This document shows, in pieces, positions 32,719-40,765 of a stretch of 64,000 bases of DNA (its first letter is position 1; the number at the start of each line of letters is the position of its first letter). Position numbers and translations under genes: made by a program. The notes under the pieces were generated by a model. It saw nothing but the letters and a program-made list of their open reading frames with translations. It was not told where the DNA came from and did not search any database. Source of the DNA: Spirosoma sp. (lineage in GTDB: Bacteria; Bacteroidota; Bacteroidia; Cytophagales; Spirosomataceae); assembly GCF_026391055.1 (NCBI RefSeq), contig NZ_JAPLET010000030.1, positions 608,203-672,202 on the forward strand, in the 5' to 3' direction.

Positions 32719-33156
32719 ATGACGCATCCATCCGATACGCGTGCTTATTTTTTTAAGATTGACACCACAATCAAGAAAATCCGGAATGCCCTGCAAAAGC
32801 AGTTTACCGATGCGGGTTTCGAACTCACCGTCGACCAGTGGGTGGTGATCGACCACCTGTTCCGAAATCCGGGTATCAGTCAGAATACGATTTCGGAAAT
32901 GACGACCAAAGACGCGCCAACTGTTACCCGCATCATTGACCTGCTTAGTCAGAAAGGCCTCACGGAACGGCGCATGGCCGATACTGACCGGCGGAAGTTT
33001 CTGGTGTATCTGACCGAGGCCGGTGAAGCGAAGTACCACGAAGTACTACCCATTGTATCGGCCATGCGACGCAAAGGCTGGGGCGACCTCAGCGACGAAG
33101 ATTATCAGCACTTTGTCCGAATCATGGACTCTATTTACAGCAATATCAGCGAGTAA
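32719..33156 (+). CDS. MarR-family transcriptional regulator
   Basis: Dimeric winged-helix regulator of 145 residues. The core is clear: LTVDQWVVIDHLFRNPGISQ, the recognition region TTKDAPTVTRIIDLLSQKGL and the wing RRMADTDRRKFLVYLT. It lies within the aromatic catabolic cluster, between phhA and fahA, and probably controls these genes in response to a pathway intermediate such as homogentisate or fumarylacetoacetate; that is inference. Its gene ends 15 bases before fahA, suggesting cotranscription. Confidence 0.9.
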   Translation: MTHPSDTRAYFFKIDTTIKKIRNALQKQFTDAGFELTVDQWVVIDHLFRNPGISQNTISEMTTKDAPTVTRIIDLLSQKGLTERRMADTDRRKFLVYLTEAGEAKYHEVLPIVSAMRRKGWGDLSDEDYQHFVRIMDSIYSNISE

Positions 33157-33171
33157 ACGGTTTGGGGCCTT

Positions 33172-34344
33172 ATGCTTTACGGCATTTTTAGTTACGACAT
33201 TGCCAGCCCCCGCGTGGGTGTACACCATAAAGACTTCGTGCTCGACCTCGAAGTCGTGAGTCTACTCGGTTACTTCGATGACCTGTCCGTCGAGCCAACC
33301 GTGTTTGCCCAACCGGCGCTAAACGATTTTATTGCCCTGGGCAAACCGGCCCACCGTGCTATTCGGCAGCGACTAAACGAATTACTCGGCAACGGTGCCC
33401 CTGCCCTGACCGATGTTCACGATCAGGTTTTTATTCACGAATCGCGGGTGAAAATGCACTTGCCCGTTCGTATTGGCGATTATACCGATTTTTATGCGGG
33501 CATTCACCACGCCGAAAACGTGGGCCGTATGTTCCGCCCTCAGGGCGACCCGCTCCTGCCCAATTACAAACAATTGCCGGTAGGCTACCATGGCCGGTCG
33601 TCGTCGATTGTTGTATCCGGCACGCCCATCCGACGGCCCAGCGGCCAGTTTATGGATGACGGACAATTGACATTTGGTCCTTCGAAGGCGCTGGACTTCG
33701 AACTGGAACTGGCGCTCGTTATCGGCAAAGAAAATCCCCTTGGCGAGCCTGTTGAAGTGGCAGAAGCGGAAAACTATATTTTTGGGGTTGCCTTGTTCAA
33801 CGACTGGTCGGCGCGCGATATTCAGCGGTGGGAATACCAGCCCTTAGGACCGTTTCTGGGCAAGAATTTTGCGTCGAGCTTGTCGGCCTGGGTGTTGCCG
33901 TTTGATGAGCTGGAACCGTTTCGGGTGGTGGGAATGCCGCAGGAACCCACGCCCCTGCCCTATCTGCAAACCCATACGCCGGGCCACTTCGATCTTGAAC
34001 TGGCTGTGGCACTACAAACTGCCGATGGCGAGACCGTCTGCATTTCCCGCTCCAATACCAGGTACCTCTACTGGACCTTCGCCCAGCTGATTGCCCATCA
34101 TACGGTTGGTGGCTGCAACCTCCGCATTGGCGATCTGCTGGCCACCGGCACTATTTCCGGCGACACGCCCGGCAGTTACGGCTCGCTGCTGGAGCTGAAC
34201 TGGAACGGCGAACGGCCCCTTCATTTATCTCACACAACCGCTCGCACCTTTCTGGCCAATGGCGATACCGTAACACTACAGGGACATGGCTTCAAAAACG
34301 GCGTACGCGTTGATCTTGGCGATGTTACGGGGAAAATCGTTTAG
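33172..34344 (+). CDS. fahA: Fumarylacetoacetase
   Basis: Last enzyme of tyrosine breakdown, hydrolysing fumarylacetoacetate to fumarate and acetoacetate. The 390-residue protein has an N-terminal SH3-like part and the catalytic FAH fold: DYTDFYAGIHHAENVGRMFR, PVGYHGRSSSIVVSGTPI, metal-binding acidic residues in FELELALVIGKEN, and FNDWSARDIQRWEYQPLGPF. All key motifs are present. The preceding isomerase (maleylacetoacetate isomerase) is not encoded in the window. It is the last gene of the cluster; the next genes encode unrelated proteins. Confidence 0.95.
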   Translation: MLYGIFSYDIASPRVGVHHKDFVLDLEVVSLLGYFDDLSVEPTVFAQPALNDFIALGKPAHRAIRQRLNELLGNGAPALTDVHDQVFIHESRVKMHLPVRIGDYTDFYAGIHHAENVGRMFRPQGDPLLPNYKQLPVGYHGRSSSIVVSGTPIRRPSGQFMDDGQLTFGPSKALDFELELALVIGKENPLGEPVEVAEAENYIFGVALFNDWSARDIQRWEYQPLGPFLGKNFASSLSAWVLPFDELEPFRVVGMPQEPTPLPYLQTHTPGHFDLELAVALQTADGETVCISRSNTRYLYWTFAQLIAHHTVGGCNLRIGDLLATGTISGDTPGSYGSLLELNWNGERPLHLSHTTARTFLANGDTVTLQGHGFKNGVRVDLGDVTGKIV

Positions 34345-34436
34345 TTTCTGACCAAAATGCGACGATAAAACTCACCCAATCCAACGAATCGATTCCATGG
34401 AGGGTCAGTTGCTTATCCACATTCTTTTGGTGTCCT

Positions 34437-34919
34437 ATGCGGCCTGTGTTTACCTTGTTATTGACGGCGCTTGGCTTATCACTGGCGTTGATGAGCTGCG
34501 AGAATTGCGGCCCATCCAGAGAGCCCTTTCTCAACTTGTCACTTCAACTCACAAACCCCGCAAAGGTCGACACGATTTACGCCCTCAACGCTCGAAATCC
34601 GCTGCCTAAACAAGACCTGTCAACGTCAGCGGTTACGAGTGCCCTCTGGCTCGAACTACCTCTTAACCTTAACGCCAACCAGAGCCGATACGTAGTTCAG
34701 CTCAATGGCCGTCGGGATACAGTCACCGTTTTTTACCGACGTTCCTTCGCCTACCGAAATCAGCGGTGCGGCTATGTGCTGGACTTATACCAACCCGACG
34801 GAATACCCGCCCAAACGACCCAGGGCACTATTTCCAGCGTATCGTACTGGCAAAATCGGAACGGTTCATTTCCCGGCAGCCCGCAGGAAACGCACATCGA
34901 ACTGGTCATCCGCTTATGA
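34437..34919 (+). CDS. DUF6452-like lipoprotein
   Basis: Small lipoprotein of 160 residues with signal RPVFTLLLTALGLSLALMSC, the Cys being the lipid site, followed by ENCGPS. The beta-rich rest (LWLELPLNLNANQSRYVVQL, then CGYVLDLYQPDGIPAQT) resembles DUF6452, a Bacteroidota family of unknown function. It overlaps the next gene by an ATGA junction, the pairing DUF6452-DUF6048 being common in this phylum. The two likely act together at the outer membrane. Confidence 0.7.
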   Translation: MRPVFTLLLTALGLSLALMSCENCGPSREPFLNLSLQLTNPAKVDTIYALNARNPLPKQDLSTSAVTSALWLELPLNLNANQSRYVVQLNGRRDTVTVFYRRSFAYRNQRCGYVLDLYQPDGIPAQTTQGTISSVSYWQNRNGSFPGSPQETHIELVIRL

Positions 34920-35572
34920 AATCACGGCTACTTGGTATCGGGCTACTGCTTGCGTCCTCAGTGAGTTTCGGGCAGAATAGGCCCTCGGCGCTCATTGGCG
35001 TCGATGTGCTGAAGCCCCTTTTCTCCGTCGTTCGGCCGGGCCATAACGCCTACCGATTGGCCGAAGCTACCGTTAAAATACCCCTGAGAACAAATTATCT
35101 ATCCATTACTGGCGGCTATACCAGTATCCAATCCGACACTATTTTTCGGAATATGCGTCTCCACGATGAAGGCTATTATCTCAAAATCGGGGTTGAAAAC
35201 GTAGGCCCTGGCGGGCTGGTGCTTGGCTGGCACGGGCTGGCTGCTATATACCGCCAATCCGGCACGTACTTCTTCAAAGGTACTACATTCGGCGATTATG
35301 AAAGCCCCATTTCTAACCGGACCAATGCCGCCATTGGGGTCGAGGGCCTGCTCGGACACCAGATGACGCTCTCATCCCGGTTTTCCCTGCGCCTGACAGG
35401 CCGGATTACAACAGCCGCTCTGTTTGGCCCTAAAGATGGTGGCGTGCCTGCGTATTTTGTCCCCGGAATTGGGCATGTAGCGGGTAATTCGTTGGTATAT
35501 AGTGTTGGGGTTGGTATACATTTGTTATACCAACTTCACCCGCGCCCAACGGCCACTTCAGTACATGACTAA
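34916..35572 (+). CDS. DUF6048-like outer-membrane protein
   Basis: Protein of 218 residues with signal peptide (MKSRLLGIGLLLASSVSFGQ) and a series of amphipathic strands (SALIGVDVLKPLFSVV, RTNYLSITGGYTSI, GYYLKIGVENVGPGG, LVYSVGVGIHLLYQL), typical of a small outer-membrane beta-barrel. Matches the DUF6048 family in pattern. The ATG overlaps the stop of the lipoprotein gene, so translation is probably coupled. Its last eight bases overlap the next gene. Function unknown. Confidence 0.7.
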   Translation: MKSRLLGIGLLLASSVSFGQNRPSALIGVDVLKPLFSVVRPGHNAYRLAEATVKIPLRTNYLSITGGYTSIQSDTIFRNMRLHDEGYYLKIGVENVGPGGLVLGWHGLAAIYRQSGTYFFKGTTFGDYESPISNRTNAAIGVEGLLGHQMTLSSRFSLRLTGRITTAALFGPKDGGVPAYFVPGIGHVAGNSLVYSVGVGIHLLYQLHPRPTATSVHD

Positions 35573-36449
35573 AACTGTTCGCCCGGCGGATGTGCCCCCT
35601 AACGAATTTTACCGGTATATGATCGGTACGATTGGGCCACGTCCCATTGCCTTCGCCAGTACCATAGCCACCGATGGCACTGTCAACCTGAGTCCATTCA
35701 GCTTTTTCAACCTTTTTGGCTACAATCCGCCAACGCTCGTTTTTGCCCCGACAATTAACCGGCACGGGCACAAAAAACATACCCTACTCAACCTGGAAGA
35801 GGTCGGTGAGGTAGTTATCAATGTGGTTAACTACGCCATGGTAGAGCAGATGTCGCTGGCCAGTGCTGAGTTTGAGCGAGGTGTCAATGAATTCGAAAAA
35901 GCCGGATTTACTGCTGTTCCGTCCGATCTGGTTCGTCCGCCGAGGGTTGCCGAATCGCCCGCCGTTTTTGAGTGTGTCGTGAAGCAGATCATCGCATCGG
36001 GAGAGGGACCGGGAGCCGGGCATCTGGTTATCTGTGAAGTGGTAGCGGGGCACTTTCACGAGGCTATCTTCACCGAAAAAGGTACCGTCGACCCGCACCG
36101 GATCGACCTCGTTGCCCGGATGGGTGGCGACTGGTACTGCCGTGCTCAGGGCGATGCGCTGTTTGAAGTGGCCCGTCCGCAAACAGGGATCGGCGTAGAT
36201 GCCCTTCCGGTCAATATCCGCAACAGCGCCATTCTCTCGGGGAATGACCTGGGGAAACTTGGCAGCATCTCGGCATTACCTACCGCCGACGAAGTGGCGT
36301 CTTTTAAAGAATCCGGTGCGTTGACGGAGCTATTTGACGAAGCGCGAAATGGTTGCCAATACCTTCCCGACCTGCTTCATTTGCGGGCCAAAAACCTGCT
36401 AGTCGAGCGCAAAATAAAAGAAGCCTGGCTAACACTGCTGGCAAGATAA
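35565..36449 (+). CDS. Flavin reductase-like domain protein
   Basis: FMN-binding split-barrel protein of 294 residues. The N-terminal domain (about 10-190) shows NEFYRYMIGTIGPRPIAFAS, VNLSPFSFFNLFGYNPPTL and GHLVICEVV, all typical of the flavin reductase-like group. The C-terminal 90 residues are helical and contain LGSISALPTADEV and NLLVERKIKEAWLTLL; this tail is shared by Bacteroidota homologues. It may reduce flavin for a partner oxygenase or be a flavoenzyme with unknown substrate. ATG at 35565 overlaps the previous gene by eight bases. Ends before a strong hairpin. Confidence 0.85.
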   Translation: MTKTVRPADVPPNEFYRYMIGTIGPRPIAFASTIATDGTVNLSPFSFFNLFGYNPPTLVFAPTINRHGHKKHTLLNLEEVGEVVINVVNYAMVEQMSLASAEFERGVNEFEKAGFTAVPSDLVRPPRVAESPAVFECVVKQIIASGEGPGAGHLVICEVVAGHFHEAIFTEKGTVDPHRIDLVARMGGDWYCRAQGDALFEVARPQTGIGVDALPVNIRNSAILSGNDLGKLGSISALPTADEVASFKESGALTELFDEARNGCQYLPDLLHLRAKNLLVERKIKEAWLTLLAR

Positions 36450-36454
36450 AAGCG

Positions 36455-36512
36455 AATTGATTGGCATAGGGGACCGCATGGCTCCGGCTTGCGGTCCCCA
36501 TGCCAATCAATT
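36455..36512 (+). terminator. Terminator after the flavin reductase gene
   Basis: Arms 36455-36478 and 36490-36512 pair over 23 bp with one bulged A, and a T-run follows at 36511-36514. It lies five bases after the stop codon and is oriented as a plus-strand intrinsic terminator. Confidence 0.75.
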
Positions 36513-36605
36513 TTCAAGTAAGACAAAAAAACTTTCACCAAGTCTGTAATATTTCAGCCAATCCGGCGACTCATCCGTCAAACACAACATTAACAAGCAG
36601 CAACC

Positions 36606-37463
36606 ATGTTTAAGAAACTGTTTCTAACGCTTGCTTTCGCCGGGATGACGACGCTTGGCTTTGGCCAGAACAAATCGATGCTTTGGGAGATTTCGGGCAA
36701 AGGGCTTACCAAACCGTCGTACCTCTTCGGAACCATTCACCTCATCTGCCCTACGGATTTTGCCATTACCGAGCCGACAAAAAAGGCATTGTCGGGCACG
36801 GAGCAGGTTTATCTGGAACTGGATATGGACGATCCGCAGATGATGCCCAAGATGCAGAAGGGCATGATGAATACAGGCGGCAAATCTTACAAAGAGTGGC
36901 TGAAACCCGAAGATTACACCCTGCTTAGTGACTACTATAAAAGCAAAATGGGCGCGGGTCTCGATCAGTTGGGAATGCTAAAACCGCTGGCGCTAATGTC
37001 GATGAACTACATGACCCTGCTAAACTGCCAGCCCGAATCGTATGACATGACCTTCGCCAAAATGGCGTCGGAGCAGAAGAAAGAGGTTCTGGGACTCGAA
37101 ACAGTAGAGTCGCAGTTTGCCATTTTCGATAAAATTCCGGTCGAGAAACAAGCCACCGAACTGGTAGATATGGTCCGGAATCAGGACAAGGCCCGTACAG
37201 AATTCAATCAGTTGATTACGCTCTACAAAGCGCAGGACCTCGACGGGCTGCTAAAGCTGATGCGGCAGAGTGAGTTCAGCGACATGGCCGGTTATGAAAA
37301 TGCATTGCTCAACGACCGCAACGCCAACTGGATTCCGACGATTGAGCAGGCCGTCAAACAAAAGCCCACTTTCATTGCCGTTGGTGCCGGACACCTCGGG
37401 GGCGACAAGGGCGTGATTGAATTACTCCGCAAAAAAGGCTACACCGTAAAAGCCGTAAACTAA
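36606..37463 (+). CDS. Exported TraB/GumN family protein
   Basis: Protein of 285 residues with a signal peptide (MFKKLFLTLAFAGMTTLGFGQ). TraB/GumN domain motifs: SYLFGTIHLICPTDF, EQVYLELDMDDPQ and FIAVGAGHLGGDKGVIELL with the conserved GxxH near the C-terminus. Related Tiki-type proteins are metal-dependent proteases, and the conserved His and Glu residues fit, but bacterial members are not assigned. It is 17 bases upstream of the sigma factor gene, so cotranscription with the next three genes is likely. Confidence 0.88.
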   Translation: MFKKLFLTLAFAGMTTLGFGQNKSMLWEISGKGLTKPSYLFGTIHLICPTDFAITEPTKKALSGTEQVYLELDMDDPQMMPKMQKGMMNTGGKSYKEWLKPEDYTLLSDYYKSKMGAGLDQLGMLKPLALMSMNYMTLLNCQPESYDMTFAKMASEQKKEVLGLETVESQFAIFDKIPVEKQATELVDMVRNQDKARTEFNQLITLYKAQDLDGLLKLMRQSEFSDMAGYENALLNDRNANWIPTIEQAVKQKPTFIAVGAGHLGGDKGVIELLRKKGYTVKAVN

Positions 37464-37480
37464 CCGCCCCAACAAACGCT

Positions 37481-37969
37481 ATGTCTTCCGCGCCGGAGTT
37501 CATCAACCTCATCCGACAGCATCAGAAGATTATCCACAAGGTCTGCCACCTATATATTGACAACCCCACCGACCGCGAAGACCTGTTTCAGGAGATTCTG
37601 CTGAACGCGTGGAAGTCGTGGCCAATGTTTCGAAACGACGCCCGCTTCACGACCTGGCTGTATCAGGTTGCGCTCAATACGGCCATCTCCTACTTCCGTA
37701 AGGAAAAGAAAAAACCCGCTCAGCAGATTCTGGACGGCGAACTGGCCCTCGCCGATGCACCGGACGACGATAGCGAACAGCAATTTAAGGCGATGTACCT
37801 GGCCATCGCCGATCTTAACAAAATTGATAAGGCCGTTGTCATGCTTTACCTGGAGCAGTACGACTATAAAGCAATTGGTCAGATGCTGGGCATGACCGAC
37901 AATAACGTGGCCGTTCGGATGAACCGTATCAAAACTTTTCTGAAAGAAGCCGTTAAGAAACACCTGTAA
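37481..37969 (+). CDS. ECF-type RNA polymerase sigma factor
   Basis: Sigma-70 family member of 162 residues with region 2 (NPTDREDLFQEILLNAWKSW, then FTTWLYQVALNTAISYFRK) and region 4 (VVMLYLEQYDYKAIGQMLG, then NNVAVRMNRIKTFLKEAV). It lacks regions 1 and 3, as expected for ECF sigmas. No classic zinc-binding anti-sigma follows; instead a multi-helix membrane protein starts two bases later, and an M50-like metalloprotease after it. This suggests a membrane-linked control circuit. Confidence 0.93.
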   Translation: MSSAPEFINLIRQHQKIIHKVCHLYIDNPTDREDLFQEILLNAWKSWPMFRNDARFTTWLYQVALNTAISYFRKEKKKPAQQILDGELALADAPDDDSEQQFKAMYLAIADLNKIDKAVVMLYLEQYDYKAIGQMLGMTDNNVAVRMNRIKTFLKEAVKKHL

Positions 37970-37971
37970 CG

Positions 37972-38610
37972 ATGGAACTCGACGAATTTGGCGCTTTATT
38001 CAACGCTCGTTTCCAGGAGGGCCGCCCGGAGAAATCAGCGCAGGAGTTGACACAACACCTGCGGGGCCGCTCACGTACAGCGCTTGAAAAAATCATCCGT
38101 AATATACTTTGGGAGGTTATTACAGCCATCGCATCCATTCTGGTCATGCTGGTTCTGGTCACCCGGCTCGACTCCTACACCATCCGGTGGCTGACGGGTA
38201 TTATCGGTATCATCAGTATTACACAAATCGTTGGCTTTAGCTGGCAGTATTGGCAGCTCAGGCAAATGATTCGGCCCGACGTTACCGACCTGCGTACTCA
38301 TTTACGGCATCAGATTCAGGTTGTCGAACGATTCATCCGAATGTATTTCAGCTATTGCCTATGGGTAGTGCCCATCTGTTTTTTCCTGGGGGCATATATC
38401 GGCTATACGGTGGCCGCTCAGCGGATACATGATCCGCTTTTGCTTCCGCTGGACAGCCTGGCACTGTCAAAAACCGCTGTTTTTATTCTGCTGGCCATTC
38501 TGGTCGCGGGCCTGGTTGGCTTTCTTTTTCTCGTAAAAGCATACATAAGATGGCTTTACGGACGCCATCTCGATCAGTTAAAAACTTGTTTAACCGAGTT
38601 AGACGATTAG
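37972..38610 (+). CDS. Four-helix membrane protein, candidate sigma-factor regulator
   Basis: No known family recognised. The 212-residue protein has a soluble N-terminus of about 40 residues (acidic start MELDEFGALFNARFQEGRPE) and four hydrophobic helices (about 47-65, 70-88, 125-148 and 168-188), with a charged loop (RPDVTDLRTHLRHQIQVVE) between the second and third. The gene starts two bases after the sigma factor and ends three bases before the M50 gene. The position and cytoplasmic N-terminal domain fit an unusual anti-sigma factor, but nothing in the sequence proves it. Confidence 0.6.
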   Translation: MELDEFGALFNARFQEGRPEKSAQELTQHLRGRSRTALEKIIRNILWEVITAIASILVMLVLVTRLDSYTIRWLTGIIGIISITQIVGFSWQYWQLRQMIRPDVTDLRTHLRHQIQVVERFIRMYFSYCLWVVPICFFLGAYIGYTVAAQRIHDPLLLPLDSLALSKTAVFILLAILVAGLVGFLFLVKAYIRWLYGRHLDQLKTCLTELDD

Positions 38611-38613
38611 ACG

Positions 38614-39786
38614 ATGGAAAAGAAAAAGCGTGCCCTTATTCAGGTAATACTGGGTGGCCTTGTTGGGGGAGCAGTTGGCTTCGGCATGGGAAAATTTGCC
38701 TTCCAACTTTTCCCGAAAGACTTACTTAAACATGTTTTGCAATCGTCGGCAGGGCCGGCTGAAACGACAGCGAAGCTAATACTGGGCCTGGTAGCCCTCT
38801 GGGCAGCACTGGCCATTCATGAGTTAGGCCATTTACTGACCGGACTGGTGCAGGGGTTTCGGTTTCACCTCTACGTAGCGGGTTTTCTGGGAATTCGGCG
38901 AAACACACAAACAGACCGCGTTGACTGGTACCTAAACCGCGATGCTCAGCTTTTTGGCGGGGTAGCGGCCACCCTGCCCACGCAGCAAACGACCGACCTG
39001 CGCCAGCGCTTTGCCTGGGTCGTACTGGCCGGACCACTCACCAGCCTGCTAACCGGCGCACTTGTCCTGTGGTTTATCTACATGGGGATCGGCCACCCGG
39101 CGGTGTCTACCTCTGTTCTACTACGTTGTAGCCTGATTTTTGGCCTTGTCTTTTCCATTACGTCACTCGCATTATTTTTAGCAACTACGGTTCCCAACCG
39201 AACGGGCGTTTTCTATACCGATCGGGCGCGTTTTTTCCGGCTCATTCGGGGCGGGCATATAGGGCAGGTCGAGCAGGCTGTTTTGGAGACGCTGGCCCAT
39301 TCCATGTCGGGGCGACCTTACAGAGAGCTGGATAGTGAGCAGCTCGATTTGCTTCTTACGGAGAAAGAGACCTTTTTTCAAACCTATGCCCATACACTTG
39401 CCTATTATCGCCACCTAGACCGAAATGAGTTGGCTGAGGCTTACCGGCATATCTGCACCGCCAATGATCTGGCTCATGAGCAACCCCGGCTTTTCAGGCA
39501 GGAAATCTGGAAAGAACTGGCATTTGCTCATGCTTATATAGGGCATGATGCTATACAAGCCCGGCAAGTATGGAAGCAAATTAAGCCAGACCCGGAAATG
39601 AAACCATCTGTACAAACCTGTCTGGTAAAGGCCGCAATTGCACTTGCTGATTTAACTCTGGAAACGGCTATGCAAGACATTCAGCAGGGAATTTTGCGGC
39701 TGCCGACTCCTATTTATAAGGCAGAAGACCGTTTATATGCACAGTTGCTGGATCAACTTTTACTAGCCGTAAAACGGCCCATTTAA
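38614..39786 (+). CDS. M50-like intramembrane zinc metalloprotease
   Basis: Membrane protein of 390 residues with zinc motif HELGH at 69-73 inside a hydrophobic segment (LGLVALWAALAIHELGHLL), AGPLTSLLTGALVL about 75 residues later (position of the M50 AGPxxN motif) and a likely third ligand Asp203 in GVFYTDRARFFRLI, where family members usually read SDG. After about residue 225 the rest is soluble and helical, TPR-like (YRHLDRNELAEAYRHICTA). Site-2-type proteases release sigma factors by cutting anti-sigmas; the two upstream genes suit that, but this is inference. A transport-related M50 role is also possible. Confidence 0.7.
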   Translation: MEKKKRALIQVILGGLVGGAVGFGMGKFAFQLFPKDLLKHVLQSSAGPAETTAKLILGLVALWAALAIHELGHLLTGLVQGFRFHLYVAGFLGIRRNTQTDRVDWYLNRDAQLFGGVAATLPTQQTTDLRQRFAWVVLAGPLTSLLTGALVLWFIYMGIGHPAVSTSVLLRCSLIFGLVFSITSLALFLATTVPNRTGVFYTDRARFFRLIRGGHIGQVEQAVLETLAHSMSGRPYRELDSEQLDLLLTEKETFFQTYAHTLAYYRHLDRNELAEAYRHICTANDLAHEQPRLFRQEIWKELAFAHAYIGHDAIQARQVWKQIKPDPEMKPSVQTCLVKAAIALADLTLETAMQDIQQGILRLPTPIYKAEDRLYAQLLDQLLLAVKRPI

Positions 39787-40432
39787 GTGGTACGATTGTG
39801 GTATTTTTCCGGTATTTCAGCTTACTATTTTCTTGCGAACCAGCCCTAAAAACAGGCGCTTCTCACCCATTTTACAAGCAGCTTGCGCCAATTCCACCTA
39901 TCGATTACAAAGTGCATCTTCAATCAGATTCAACAGTTAACAACACGAAAACCAAATGAATTCTAATCTCCGTAAAATACAATATGTGACCACAAATAAA
40001 CCGTGTACTATTTTACTTTTATGCCCCGTAACAATTTCTTAATCTAAAACACTCTTTAGTATAATCTTCAAAAGGACTGTTAGATGCCGATAGCAAAACA
40101 GGACAAATAACCTATTCTCCTGCCTGGTTACTACTAGACAATAAGCTGCCTTATAGCCATTTATATATTAATACTTTACGAATAACATCAAGTCCTTAAA
40201 CTCCTTTCAGCCGAATTCAGTGCTTAAATTATTGGCTACATCTTATACAGCAGAGCCTTTAAACGGACAAGTATGGAAAAATGAAGCTTAGCGGAATAGT
40301 TATATAATTTCCCCATAAGGTCAAGCAATCGCAGAGAGCGTAAAACTGCTTAAAAAAATTTTCTAGGTAAGCGAATTTTTTTTTCAGAGCTGGCTATAAA
40401 TAAAATACTATAATTTCTCTCCTTTGTGTTAG

Positions 40433-40440
40433 TAGCTTTG
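40433..40440 (+). promoter_or_regulatory. Candidate -7 box upstream of the polysaccharide operon (distal)
   Basis: TAGCTTTG matches TAnnTTTG exactly. Upstream -33 sequence is A/T-rich without TTG at standard spacing. Confidence 0.35.
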
Positions 40441-40613
40441 TTTACATAAAAATTTAAAAGACTACAAAAATTTACATTTACCCCAATTAAAAAGAATACA
40501 GGTAACATATATTTTTCTAAATACCTCAATTAAGGGCATTTTGGTAACATTTTTTACAATTATTGTAAAAGTCCCATTAGATAATTTATCCTATTTTCTT
40601 ACTGCTACTCAGG

Positions 40614-40621
40614 TAATTTTG
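40614..40621 (+). promoter_or_regulatory. Candidate -7 box upstream of the polysaccharide operon (proximal)
   Basis: TAATTTTG matches TAnnTTTG and lies 145 bases before the first ATG, leaving a long untranslated leader where an antiterminator of the UpxY type could act. Confidence 0.35.
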
Positions 40622-40765
40622 TGACGAATTCAACGTCTAAAGTTAAAGCGAGGCACAAAGGCAGGCGTCAAAAAGCTGGTCGATAATTTCCCAACAAAGT
40701 TACTGCACAAACTTGCTCTATAATTTTTTTTATTCGCAGTAGCTTTCATACACCGCTCTTAGGCA

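Larger units (their letters stand above)
39787..40765. other. AT-rich 979-bp spacer before the polysaccharide locus
   Basis: No convincing ORF, RNA gene or long inverted repeat. Base composition is visibly richer in A and T than the rest of the window, with several homopolymer runs (for example T-run at about 40378-40384). Two exact TAnnTTTG boxes lie inside, at 40433-40440 (TAGCTTTG) and 40614-40621 (TAATTTTG); the second would give a leader of about 135 bases for the first polysaccharide gene. It may mark the edge of an acquired locus. Confidence 0.6.
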
